NCBI RefSeq assembly: GCF_900141835.1 | Contig: NZ_FQZD01000005.1 | Span: 62,001-126,000, forward strand | DNA: 64,000 nucleotides | From: Propionispora hippei DSM 15287 | Lineage (GTDB): Bacteria; Bacillota; Negativicutes; Propionisporales; Propionisporaceae | Reading direction: 5' to 3' | In this document: positions 7,162 to 15,294 of the stretch, piece after piece | Layout of the letters: every line of letters starts with the position of its first letter | How positions within the stretch are numbered: position 1 is the stretch's first letter | Translations under genes and position numbers: made by a program | The notes under the pieces: generated by a model | The model's input: only the letters and a program-made list of their open reading frames with translations | Told to the model about the DNA's origin: nothing | The model's database searches: none

Positions 7162-7241
7162 TATGTTTTCTCCGGGTTTTTGTATAAAAAAGGATTGGTT
7201 ATGGCAAAAATAAAGCTATATTGATGCTTCAGGAGGTTTTC

Positions 7242-8054
7242 ATGCACGATAAAGCATCCGGACAATTATTGATCATTGGCGGCGGTGAGGACAAACAGGG
7301 GGATTGCCAGGTTTTGCAGAAGTTCATTGAACTGTCCGGCGGTTGTGACGCGAGAATAGCTGTTATTACGACTGCTACGGAATATCCGCAGGAGGTTGGC
7401 GATGAGTATAAAGCGTTGTTCAGCGCGATTGGCGCTTCTTCGGTTGGGGTTTTGTATATTAAAGATCGTGAGGCCGCCAACGACTTACAGCAGATTCAGG
7501 AGATTGAAAATGCCACCGGCATTTTTTTTACTGGTGGCGATCAACTGCGGTTAACCAGTATTCTTGGCGGTTCGAAAATAGAAGCGGCTATCCGGTCGGG
7601 GTTTGTTAAAGGTGCTGTGATTGCCGGAACAAGCGCCGGCGCTTCGGTTATGAGTGATACTATGATTGTCGGCGGTGACTCCAGCGATACACCGAAAAAG
7701 TCAAGCTTAAGTATGGCCCATGGCATGAGCCTGCTCAATGGAGTGGTGATTGATCAGCATTTTGCCCAACGGGGAAGAATTAATCGTCTGCTGGCTGCCG
7801 TATCGCAGAATCCCAATGTTTTGGGTATCGGTATCGACGAGGATACGGCGATCGTGGTATCGCCCGATGGACGCTGCGAGGTAACCGGTTCACAGACGGT
7901 AACGATTGTTGACGGGAAAAATATTGTTCATTCCAATATATCGGAATCCAAGCGCCATGATCCCCTGGCGATTACCAATGTAACATTGCATATTCTGCCA
8001 TCAGGTTTCGGGTTTAACCTGAAGCGGCGGCTGCCGTTTATTTGCCGTACTTGA
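7242..8054 (+). CDS. cphB: cyanophycinase
   Basis: 270 residues; ATG 7242 follows CAGGAGGTTTT. A serine peptidase of family S51 that cleaves cyanophycin into beta-Asp-Arg dipeptides. The family nucleophile elbow GTSAGASVM (Ser about 131) is present, as are LLIIGGGEDKQGD near the N-terminus, FFTGGDQLRL and DQHFAQRGRINRLL. The length matches cyanobacterial CphB. No signal peptide, so intracellular. It precedes the synthetase with 181 intergenic bases that contain a family C repeat, so the two may be transcribed together or separately. Physiologically the pair stores and releases nitrogen. Confidence 0.95.
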   Translation: MHDKASGQLLIIGGGEDKQGDCQVLQKFIELSGGCDARIAVITTATEYPQEVGDEYKALFSAIGASSVGVLYIKDREAANDLQQIQEIENATGIFFTGGDQLRLTSILGGSKIEAAIRSGFVKGAVIAGTSAGASVMSDTMIVGGDSSDTPKKSSLSMAHGMSLLNGVVIDQHFAQRGRINRLLAAVSQNPNVLGIGIDEDTAIVVSPDGRCEVTGSQTVTIVDGKNIVHSNISESKRHDPLAITNVTLHILPSGFGFNLKRRLPFICRT

Positions 8055-8069
8055 ATGTAGGATATGTAA

Positions 8070-8180
8070 CTACGACCGTTCACTGTCCGGCTTTTGGGAG
8101 ATTGTCTGCCATACTTCGTTGCTCGTCGGTTAAATACATTCAGTATTTGCGCTCTTCGTGCCTTGTCTGGTAAAAAGTCC
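8070..8180. repeat. family C-like element between cphB and cphA
   Basis: ATACTTCGTTGCTCGTCGGT ... GTGCCTTGTCTGGTAAAAAG shares the ATACTTCGTT and GTGCCTNGTCTGG blocks with the reverse strand of the element at 15011-15168. Termini are not clear. Confidence 0.45.
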
Positions 8181-8235
8181 GCTTAAAAATCTGGGCAGCT
8201 CAGATCGTCCACATATCCTGGAAGGAGATTCTTTC

Positions 8236-10902
8236 ATGCACATTATTTCTGTACGTACCATTGAGGGCCCGAACCTATACAGTTATCAACCGGTCATCAA
8301 GGTAAAGTTGGATATTGGAAAATATGAAGATATTTCCAGCGCAGAAATTGCCGGATTTAATGAAGGCTTGTTACAGGTGCTGCCGGGTTTGAAAAACCAT
8401 TATTGTTCCCGCGGCAGACAGGGCGGGTTTGTGGAACGTCTGTACGAGGGCACTTATTTAGCCCATATCTTGGAGCATGTCGTACTGGAACTGCAATGTA
8501 TGGCCGGTTCGGAGGTCAATTTTGGCAAGACTCGCGGCAGTGGAGTGCGGGGTGTATATGATGTCGTTTTTCGTTATGAAATTGAAGCGCTGGCGCGGCA
8601 GGCGCTGGCGGTAGCCGTAGAACTATTGCGGGCAGTGATAGCCGGCCGGCCCTTTGACATCGCCACTGCGCTGCAACGTATCCGGGAAGCCGGTGATGAA
8701 GGCGGTTTCGGGCCAAGTACGGCGGCCTTGTACGAAGAAGCGCGCAAAAAAGATATCCCGGTAACCCGAATGGGCGAAGGCAGTCTGCTGTTTTTAGGTT
8801 ATGGCTGCCGCCGGCGCCGGGCATGGGCCACGCTTACCGACCAGACCAGCGCGCTGGCTTCCGATCTGGCCTGTGACAAATATGTGACTAAGCAGGTGCT
8901 GGCCCAGTGCGGAATTCCGGTTCCTGACGGTATTGTGGTTACAACTGTAGCGGAAGCCCTCGCGGCCCGGCAGCGGATTGATGGCCCGGTAGTAGTGAAG
9001 CCGCTGGCCGGTAATCAGGGAAAGGGCGTAACCATCAATGCCCGCCAACCGGCTGAAATCGAGCGTGCTTTTCAGCTTGCCTATGATTATAATCACAGTG
9101 TGCTGATTGAGGAATATGTGTGCGGCCATGAATACCGGCTATGTGTGGTGGGCGGCAAGCTGGTTGCCGCGGCCGAACGGATACCGGCCTATGTACTGGG
9201 AGACGGGCAGCATACGGTGCAGGAGCTTGTCGATCTGATCAATGCCGATGCCGATCGCGGCAACGGTCATGAAAAACGGTTGACAAAAATAAAAATTGAT
9301 GCAACCGCTGTTGATGTGTTGGCCCGTCAACAGCTTACCTTGGCCTCTGTGCCGGCTGAAAGACAGCTTGTCCGGATCCGGGAGAATGCCAACCTGAGTA
9401 CCGGTGGCACGGCAGTGGATGTGACGGATATCGTGCATCCCGATAATGTCAAGATGGTGGAACGGGTGGCCCGGTTGATTGGTTTGGATGTAGCCGGCAT
9501 TGATGTGGTTGCCGAAAGCATTGCCGAACCGATCCGGGAGGGGTATGGGGCGGTCATTGAAGTCAATGCGGCGCCCGGTATTCGCATGCACCATTATCCG
9601 TCGGCCGGTAAGGCGAGAAATGTAGCTCAGCGAATAGTTGAAAGCCTTTTCCCGGACGGTAATAACGGACGGATTCCGATTGTGGCGGTTACCGGTACAA
9701 ACGGCAAGACCACAGTGACCCGGATGATCGGCAGTATCTGGCGAAAGGCCGGTTACCATGTGGGCATGACAACTACGGAAGGCATATATATTGATGAAGA
9801 ATGCATCCTGCCCGGCGATACCAGCGGGCCGCGCAGCGCCGGCATGGTGCTGGCCGACCCTGCCGTAGAGGTTGCCGTGTTGGAAACGGCCAGAGGCGGT
9901 ATTGTTCGCGGCGGCCTGGCTTTCGATAAATGCGATGTGGGAATTATAACCAACATAACGGAAGATCACCTGGGACAGGACGGTATTGAATCTCTGGAGG
10001 ATTTGGCGTTTATCAAATCCTTGGTTGTTGAAACGGTCAAAGACGATGGATTCTCCCTGCTAAATGCTGATGATCCGGTCGTGACTGGCTTGGCTCACCG
10101 GACCGGCGGCGAAATAGTCTATTTCAGCGTAGAACCCAACAATGTTGTGGTACGGCGGCACCTGGGAGCAGGCGGCAAGGCGTTTTTTGTAAAAGATGGT
10201 ATTATTTATACGGCTTGCGGCGATTTGGCCAGACCGGTTATCGCCGTGGCGGATATTCCCGCCGCCCTGGGTGGCATGGCTGTGCACAATTTGCAAAATG
10301 CCGTAATTGCTGCGGCTGCTTGCTATTGTATGAGAATTCCGGTCTCCTATATCCGGCAGGGGCTGGCCGAATTTGCGCAAAATCCCGGCAGGCTCAAATT
10401 AGAGACTATTGGCGATCTGCGGATTTGTGTCGATTACGGCCATAATCCGGCCGGGTATCAGGCTGTTATTCAGACGCTGCGGCGGTTAAATGCCAGGCGG
10501 CTGGTCGGGGTTATTGCCGCGCCGGGCGACCGGAGGGACGAAACCACTCGAAAAATCGGATGGATTGCCGGCAGGGGCTTTGATTATATTTATATTAAGG
10601 AAGATGCCGATCTGCGGGGACGGAAAAAGGGAGAAACGGCCGAACTGCTTCGTCAGGGTATACTGGAGTCAGGCTTGAAGCCTGACTATATCCGCATCAT
10701 CCCCTCCGAGGCGGAAGCGGTGAAAACAGCCCTGCAGCAGGCACAACCCGGCGATTTGATTGTCGTATTTTTTGAAAGTTACGAGCTGGTTATGCAAACG
10801 CTGGAAGAATTCCGGCAAACCTATGAAGCCTCACTGGTTTCGCGGGAGGGGAAGGAACCGGCAATTTCCTATGGCGGCCTGCTGGCTGTGGATATGAAGT
10901 AG
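8236..10902 (+). CDS. cphA: cyanophycin synthetase
   Basis: 888 residues from ATG 8236, behind GGAAGGAGATTCTTTC; an in-frame TTG/GTG extension to 8158 falls in repeat sequence. Domain order fits CphA1. An N-terminal domain (1 to about 160) is followed by an ATP-grasp domain (about 200-470, with VVKPLAGNQGKGV and EVNAAPGIRMHHYP) that adds Asp to the backbone. A Mur-ligase-like domain (about 480-870, P-loop VTGTNGKTTVTRMIG, then ITEDHLGQDGIE) adds Arg. It makes multi-L-arginyl-poly-L-aspartate without a ribosome, in the cytoplasm. Full length with both active centres visible. Confidence 0.96.
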   Translation: MHIISVRTIEGPNLYSYQPVIKVKLDIGKYEDISSAEIAGFNEGLLQVLPGLKNHYCSRGRQGGFVERLYEGTYLAHILEHVVLELQCMAGSEVNFGKTRGSGVRGVYDVVFRYEIEALARQALAVAVELLRAVIAGRPFDIATALQRIREAGDEGGFGPSTAALYEEARKKDIPVTRMGEGSLLFLGYGCRRRRAWATLTDQTSALASDLACDKYVTKQVLAQCGIPVPDGIVVTTVAEALAARQRIDGPVVVKPLAGNQGKGVTINARQPAEIERAFQLAYDYNHSVLIEEYVCGHEYRLCVVGGKLVAAAERIPAYVLGDGQHTVQELVDLINADADRGNGHEKRLTKIKIDATAVDVLARQQLTLASVPAERQLVRIRENANLSTGGTAVDVTDIVHPDNVKMVERVARLIGLDVAGIDVVAESIAEPIREGYGAVIEVNAAPGIRMHHYPSAGKARNVAQRIVESLFPDGNNGRIPIVAVTGTNGKTTVTRMIGSIWRKAGYHVGMTTTEGIYIDEECILPGDTSGPRSAGMVLADPAVEVAVLETARGGIVRGGLAFDKCDVGIITNITEDHLGQDGIESLEDLAFIKSLVVETVKDDGFSLLNADDPVVTGLAHRTGGEIVYFSVEPNNVVVRRHLGAGGKAFFVKDGIIYTACGDLARPVIAVADIPAALGGMAVHNLQNAVIAAAACYCMRIPVSYIRQGLAEFAQNPGRLKLETIGDLRICVDYGHNPAGYQAVIQTLRRLNARRLVGVIAAPGDRRDETTRKIGWIAGRGFDYIYIKEDADLRGRKKGETAELLRQGILESGLKPDYIRIIPSEAEAVKTALQQAQPGDLIVVFFESYELVMQTLEEFRQTYEASLVSREGKEPAISYGGLLAVDMK

Positions 10903-11047
10903 AAGAGCTATCCTCACAGATAATTTGACTGCTTTGTAAGGCCGGCAAAGCTTATATTTTCCAAAAAAAATTAACCTAATGGCAGGCATACTCCTATTTT
11001 ATGTCGAATATAGTACTTCCAAATCCGCATCTGGAGGTATCTGCTAA

Positions 11048-11536
11048 ATGAATGACAGCGTAGAGAATATAAAAGACTTGCATGAACTGCAGCTGGTTGT
11101 ATTCCGTCTGGCGCGGGAAGAATATGGGCTGCCGATTACCAGGGTACAGGAAATCAATCGTTTGGTTCCCATTACTAAACTGCCACAGACGCCGCCCTTT
11201 ATGGAGGGGATTATCAACTTGAGGGGCCGCATCATTCCCGTTATTGACCTGCGCAAGCGGTTTCAGCTGGAAGTGACGGAGCACACCGATAATACCCGGA
11301 TTATTATTGTCGAAGTAAACGGCCAGACCATCGGTGTCATTGTGGATGCCGTTAATGAAGTTGTCAGACTGGAGCAGGGACAGATTGAGCCGCCGCCGCC
11401 ATCCTTTGTCCTTGATGCCCAGTATATTCACGGTGTGGGAAAAGTGGACGGCCGTCTCTTGATTCTTTTAAATATTAATGCGGTATTAAGCAGTCAGGAA
11501 GAAATTGAGTTAAAGGAATTCAATCGGGAATGTTGA
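11048..11536 (+). CDS. cheW: CheW-type chemotaxis coupling protein
   Basis: 162 residues, ATG 11048 after TCTGGAGGTATCTGCTAA. A single CheW domain: LQLVVFRLAREEYGLPITRVQEI, the conserved MEGIINLRGRIIPVIDLRKRF and a C-terminal GRLLILLNI. CheW bridges chemoreceptors and CheA. No cheA or receptor gene is in the window, so this is an isolated copy, although flagellar genes occur 36 kb away. Its last 7 bases overlap the ispE start, indicating translational coupling. Confidence 0.93.
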   Translation: MNDSVENIKDLHELQLVVFRLAREEYGLPITRVQEINRLVPITKLPQTPPFMEGIINLRGRIIPVIDLRKRFQLEVTEHTDNTRIIIVEVNGQTIGVIVDAVNEVVRLEQGQIEPPPPSFVLDAQYIHGVGKVDGRLLILLNINAVLSSQEEIELKEFNREC

Positions 11537-12411
11537 GTGTTGAATCGTTGCAGGTAGAGGCATATGCTAAAATCAATATTACTTTGGATGTTTTGCATAA
11601 GCGTGCGGACGGCTATCATGAAGTGTCGATGATCATGCAGGCGATAGACCTGCACGATACGGTATCACTGAAAAAACAGAACGGGGATATTACCGTTGAG
11701 GCTAATATTCCCGCTCTTGCTTGTGACGACAGCAATCTGGCCTATCGGGCAGCCCGTCTGGTCAGGGAAAGCTGTCACATCACTGAAGGAGTACATATCG
11801 TCCTGGATAAACAGATTCCTTTGGCGGCCGGTCTGGCCGGCGGCAGCTCCAACGCGGCGGCTGTACTGAAAGGGATGAACCAGTTGTGGCAATTGGGGTT
11901 AACCCAAGCGGAGCTGGAAGCATTGGGAGCCTCCTTGGGGTCGGATATTCCTTTTTGCCTGCGGGGCGGTACTATGCTGGCCACCGGCCGGGGCGAGATA
12001 CTGACTCCATTGCCGGCAATGCCCTGCTGCTACGTTGTGTTGGCCAAACCGGGAATTTGTGTATCAACCGCCCAGGTCTACGGGCGGTATCGAAGTGCGG
12101 AACAGATAGTACATCCGGATACTCAAGGGGTTATTGCCGGTCTGGAACGGCAGGATCTGCCGGCTGTTACACAGCGCTTGTGTAATGTGCTGGAAAGTGT
12201 TACCGTAACCGAGTATCCTTTGATTGATGAACTAAAGCAAAGCATGAAGCGCTACGGGGTAATGAACAGCTTGATGTCGGGCAGCGGGCCAACCGTGTTC
12301 GGCCTTACGCCTGATCAAGAACAGGCTAATTATGTTGCTGACAGGCTGAGTAGCCAATTTAAAGATAAAGTCGATATTAGGGTGGCTAAAACACTGGCAA
12401 GGGTGGAGTGA
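11530..12411 (+). CDS. ispE: 4-diphosphocytidyl-2-C-methyl-D-erythritol kinase
   Basis: 293 residues. A GHMP-family kinase of the MEP isoprenoid pathway that phosphorylates CDP-ME at the 2-hydroxyl. The N-terminal AYAKINITLDVLHKRADGYHE, the ATP-binding PLAAGLAGGSSNAAAVL (about 94-110), SLGSDIPFCL and the C-terminal MSGSGPTVFGL are all typical. ATG 11530 overlaps the cheW stop. The gntR gene starts 4 bases after its stop. In Bacillus ispE also lies just upstream of purR. Confidence 0.96.
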   Translation: MLSVESLQVEAYAKINITLDVLHKRADGYHEVSMIMQAIDLHDTVSLKKQNGDITVEANIPALACDDSNLAYRAARLVRESCHITEGVHIVLDKQIPLAAGLAGGSSNAAAVLKGMNQLWQLGLTQAELEALGASLGSDIPFCLRGGTMLATGRGEILTPLPAMPCCYVVLAKPGICVSTAQVYGRYRSAEQIVHPDTQGVIAGLERQDLPAVTQRLCNVLESVTVTEYPLIDELKQSMKRYGVMNSLMSGSGPTVFGLTPDQEQANYVADRLSSQFKDKVDIRVAKTLARVE

Positions 12412-12415
12412 GAAG

Positions 12416-13108
12416 ATGGAACGGCGATTACTGCCAATCAGGCTGGATAGTTACCAGCCTTTGCGGGAAGTTGTATGTGAAACACTGAGGAATGCCATTG
12501 TAAGTGGAATTTTAAAACCAGGCGAGAGGCTGATGGAAATTCAACTGGCAGAGGAGCTTGGCGTAAGCCGGACGCCTGTGCGGGAAGCCATTCGCAAACT
12601 GGAACTGGAGGGGTTTGTCATCATGGTCCCGCGGCGCGGCACTTATGTGGCGGATCTTTCCATCAAGGATATTAATGAAGTATACGAAGTCAGAACCTCT
12701 CTGGATGTACTGGCCGCCGGACTGGCTGCCGAACGGATTACCGAGGAGGAACTGGAACAGATGGAGCGTCTGCTGGTGCAGATCGGCGAATATATTGATA
12801 ACGGTGACATGGATAAGATTGTCGAAGCCGATAGCCTATTCCATGATATTTTATATCGGGCCAGTCGCAACGACCGTCTGGTTGGCATTATCAATAACTT
12901 AAGAGAACAACTGACCCGTTTTCGTTCGATGTCCATGTCTTATCCGGGACGGCTCAAAAACACGCTGGAAGAACACAGCCGTCTGGTGGAAGCCATCGCT
13001 CAGCGTGATCCGGAGCTTGCCCAGCAGAGAGCGGTTGAACATATGGAAAACGCGGAGCAGACTCTGTTAAATGATCTTAACGAACGCAGAAATCAGTCCA
13101 ATGATTGA
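12416..13108 (+). CDS. GntR-family regulator, FadR/FCD subfamily
   Basis: 230 residues. An N-terminal winged helix (about 15-80) includes LREVVCETLRNAIVSGILKPG and ELGVSRTPVREAIRKLELEG. An all-helical FCD effector domain (about 90-215) carries typical FHDILY and EHSRLVEAI segments with His/Asp residues that can bind a metal and an organic acid. Effector and targets are unknown. ATG 12416 follows GGAGTGAGAAG. It is co-directional and nearly contiguous with ispE and the nucleotidyltransferase gene, so it is probably in one operon. Confidence 0.9.
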   Translation: MERRLLPIRLDSYQPLREVVCETLRNAIVSGILKPGERLMEIQLAEELGVSRTPVREAIRKLELEGFVIMVPRRGTYVADLSIKDINEVYEVRTSLDVLAAGLAAERITEEELEQMERLLVQIGEYIDNGDMDKIVEADSLFHDILYRASRNDRLVGIINNLREQLTRFRSMSMSYPGRLKNTLEEHSRLVEAIAQRDPELAQQRAVEHMENAEQTLLNDLNERRNQSND

Positions 13109-13146
13109 CAAACGTGCCGGATATGGACAGGCGGGAGGCTTGGGGC

Positions 13147-13902
13147 ATGGTTGATGCAATCGTTTTGGCTGGCGGTGAAAACAACAAAGCATTGCGTCAG
13201 GTCTCGGCGGCAACTTATGAGGCGTTGATCGAGATTGAGGGCAAACCCATGGTTTGGTATGTGGTCAATACACTGGCGGCAAGTCCTTTGGTGAACCGGG
13301 TTTTTGTTGCCGGTCCGCTGGCTGAACTGGCTGGCTGTGTACTGCCGGGAGAGCCGGTGCTTTTACCGTCAGGCAAATCCATGATGGATACTGTTGTGGC
13401 GGGAATGCGGGCCTTAGGACATCAAAACAAGGTGTTGGTGGTGACGGCGGATATTCCCCTAATTTCCGGTGAAGCGTTGACGGATTTTCTTCGGCAATGT
13501 GCCGGCAGTGAGGCCGACGTCTATTATCCGATTGTGTCACAGGATATTGTCAGACGACGCTTTACGACAGTCAAACGTACTTATGTCCGCTTGAAGGAAG
13601 GGATATTTACCGGCGGCAATGTGTTTTTGGTCAAGCCGGCCATTGTGGAATCCTGTCGGGATTTTGCCGCCCAAGTAGTGGCACAGCGGAAAAAGCCTTT
13701 AAACTTGTGCCGTTTACTGGGCTGGTCTTTTATTGTCAAATTTTTGTTGGGCCGGTTAAGTCTGGCCGATATAACCGGCCGGTTGTCGGAACTGCTGGGA
13801 ATCACCGGGCAGGTGGTTGCTTCGTCCTATGCCGAAATCGGCATGGATGTGGATAAATTAAGCGATCTGGAAATGGTACGTAATGAAATAGCCCGCTTAT
13901 AG
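13147..13902 (+). CDS. MobA-like/GT-A fold nucleotidyltransferase
   Basis: 251 residues from ATG 13147, behind GGGAGGCTTGGGGC; a TTG at 13105 overlapping gntR is a weaker alternative. The N-terminal MVDAIVLAGGENN starts a Rossmann-like GT-A fold. EGKPMVWYVVNTL and VVTADIPLIS correspond to the family's sugar/base-binding and metal-binding segments. The usual LAGGxGxRM loop is altered to LAGGENNKAL, so nucleotide binding may differ. Similar to the N-terminal domain of GlmU, MobA and IspD, but the substrate cannot be assigned. Confidence 0.75.
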   Translation: MVDAIVLAGGENNKALRQVSAATYEALIEIEGKPMVWYVVNTLAASPLVNRVFVAGPLAELAGCVLPGEPVLLPSGKSMMDTVVAGMRALGHQNKVLVVTADIPLISGEALTDFLRQCAGSEADVYYPIVSQDIVRRRFTTVKRTYVRLKEGIFTGGNVFLVKPAIVESCRDFAAQVVAQRKKPLNLCRLLGWSFIVKFLLGRLSLADITGRLSELLGITGQVVASSYAEIGMDVDKLSDLEMVRNEIARL

Positions 13903-13940
13903 AATAAACGCGCTGTATTGGCGCGTTTATTCTATAAGCG
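13894..13940. terminator. 20-bp-arm palindromic terminator
   Basis: CGCTTATAGAATAAACGCGC and its exact reverse complement flank a 7-base loop. The left arm includes the stop codon of the nucleotidyltransferase gene. There is no long T tail, but the right arm is TTTATT-rich. Confidence 0.6.
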
Positions 13941-14019
13941 GCAAAAATGGTAACCCATACCGGAGAACTTGCGTGGACAATGGCGATGTATAGGTCGGTG
14001 CGAAAAGCAAAAGAATAAA

Positions 14020-14113
14020 TGATAAGTTTTCCCGCCGCTTTTTTGACGTGGCCGGCTGAAAAGCTTTGCTGCTATGTGGAGGGTGAATAAAATAAAATCA
14101 GTGGTTTTCTAGC
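14020..14113. repeat. partial family B element
   Basis: GGGTGAATAAAATAAAATCAGTGGTTTTCTAG (14081-14112) resembles the family B end GCGAATAAATCAGTGGTTCCGTAG at 43509-43532. The opposite end is not evident. The 13941-14199 gap otherwise shows nothing I can name. Confidence 0.4.
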
Positions 14114-14199
14114 AGGAATTGTCAGGTAAACAGAGAATCTGAATAAAAAAGTTATTGGAAGGAATATTGTTCGGGATTTCCTGACAGTGGAGGAAAAGG

Positions 14200-15009
14200 A
14201 TGACTAAAGTACGGAGAACGGAACGTATGATTGCGTTGACCAAATTTTTGACGGAGCGGCCGGGCCATTTATTTTCACTTAATCATTTCTGTGAATTGTT
14301 TGGCGCCGCTAAATCGACGTTAAGTGAAGACATCGTTACGATCCGGCAGGCGATGGAGCAATTTGCCATGGGATCGCTGGAAACGGTTTCCGGTGCGGCC
14401 GGCGGAGTGCGTTTCCTGCCGCTAAAATCGCAGGACGGAACTTGCGCTTTCTTGCATGAACTGGCAGAAAAACTGGCCTCGCCGGAGCGGATTATTCCGG
14501 GCGGTTTTTTATATATGGCCGATATTCTCTTCACACCAGACCTTATGGTGCAGGTGGGGGAAATCTTTTTCTCCCGGTTTTCACATTTATCGCCCGATTA
14601 TATTATGACAGTGGAGACAAAGGGCATTCCGCTGGCATTTATGACGGCGCGGGCCTTTAATCTCCCTTTGGTCATCGTCCGTCAGGGCAGCAAGGTGACC
14701 GAAGGGCCGTCCGTCAGTATCAACTACGTAACCGGCTCGGGCAAGCGAATTCAATCCATGTCCCTGCCACGCCGGGCAATTCCGCCCGGGGCGCGGGTTC
14801 TGGTTATTGATGACTTTATGAAAGCCGGTGGTACCGTGCGGGGCATGTATGACCTGGCTCATGAGGTGGATGTGGAAATCGTCGGCACCGGCGTGCTGGT
14901 CGGTACGGCCCAGCCACAGGTAAAACTGGTTGAGGATTATTTGGCACTGCTTATCCTGCATGAGGTTGATCAACAGCGAAAAATCGTGGATATCCGACCG
15001 GCTTTGTAG
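14200..15009 (+). CDS. purR: pur operon repressor
   Basis: 269 residues. An N-terminal winged helix-turn-helix (about 1-75, RTERMIALTKFLTERPGHLF ... AKSTLSEDI) is joined to a phosphoribosyltransferase-like domain (about 80-269). The PRPP motif VLVIDDFMKAGGT (about 200-213) is present. As in Bacillus PurR, PRPP would relieve repression of purine genes. ATG 14200 follows GTGGAGGAAAAGG. It lies upstream of glmU and prs as in Bacillus, but the yabJ and spoVG genes that normally sit between are absent, and a repeat element occupies that gap. Confidence 0.96.
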   Translation: MTKVRRTERMIALTKFLTERPGHLFSLNHFCELFGAAKSTLSEDIVTIRQAMEQFAMGSLETVSGAAGGVRFLPLKSQDGTCAFLHELAEKLASPERIIPGGFLYMADILFTPDLMVQVGEIFFSRFSHLSPDYIMTVETKGIPLAFMTARAFNLPLVIVRQGSKVTEGPSVSINYVTGSGKRIQSMSLPRRAIPPGARVLVIDDFMKAGGTVRGMYDLAHEVDVEIVGTGVLVGTAQPQVKLVEDYLALLILHEVDQQRKIVDIRPAL

Positions 15010-15010
15010 G

Positions 15011-15168
15011 ACCTGTATTCAATCATGGAAATGCTGGAGCGACGAGTGATTTTTTCGCCAGACTAGGCACATTTTCGCAGGCATAATGGGGTTATGGCAA
15101 GAAAATGTAACGAAGTATGGAGGGAAAGTCGCCGTCGATACAGGATTTTCTAATGGTTGAATACAGGT
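15011..15168. repeat. family C element between purR and glmU
   Basis: ACCTGTATTCAATCAT (15011-15026) and ATGGTTGAATACAGGT (15153-15168) are terminal inverted repeats with one mismatch; length 158 bp. Interior blocks GACGAGTGATTTTTTCGCC, AGACTAGGCA and AACGAAGTATGG recur in the elements near 8100, 41900 and 63560. It begins one base after the purR stop codon. Confidence 0.7.
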
Positions 15169-15294
15169 TCTAAGGCCGGTTTGATTCTTCTTTCTAGAAA
15201 TTGTAGTAATTTGCAGGAATCTGACTGATCATGTAGAACCTAAATAAGGTTTGAGTTTTGGGATTGATAAAGAGTAACAGGGGGAGTTGAAGTA

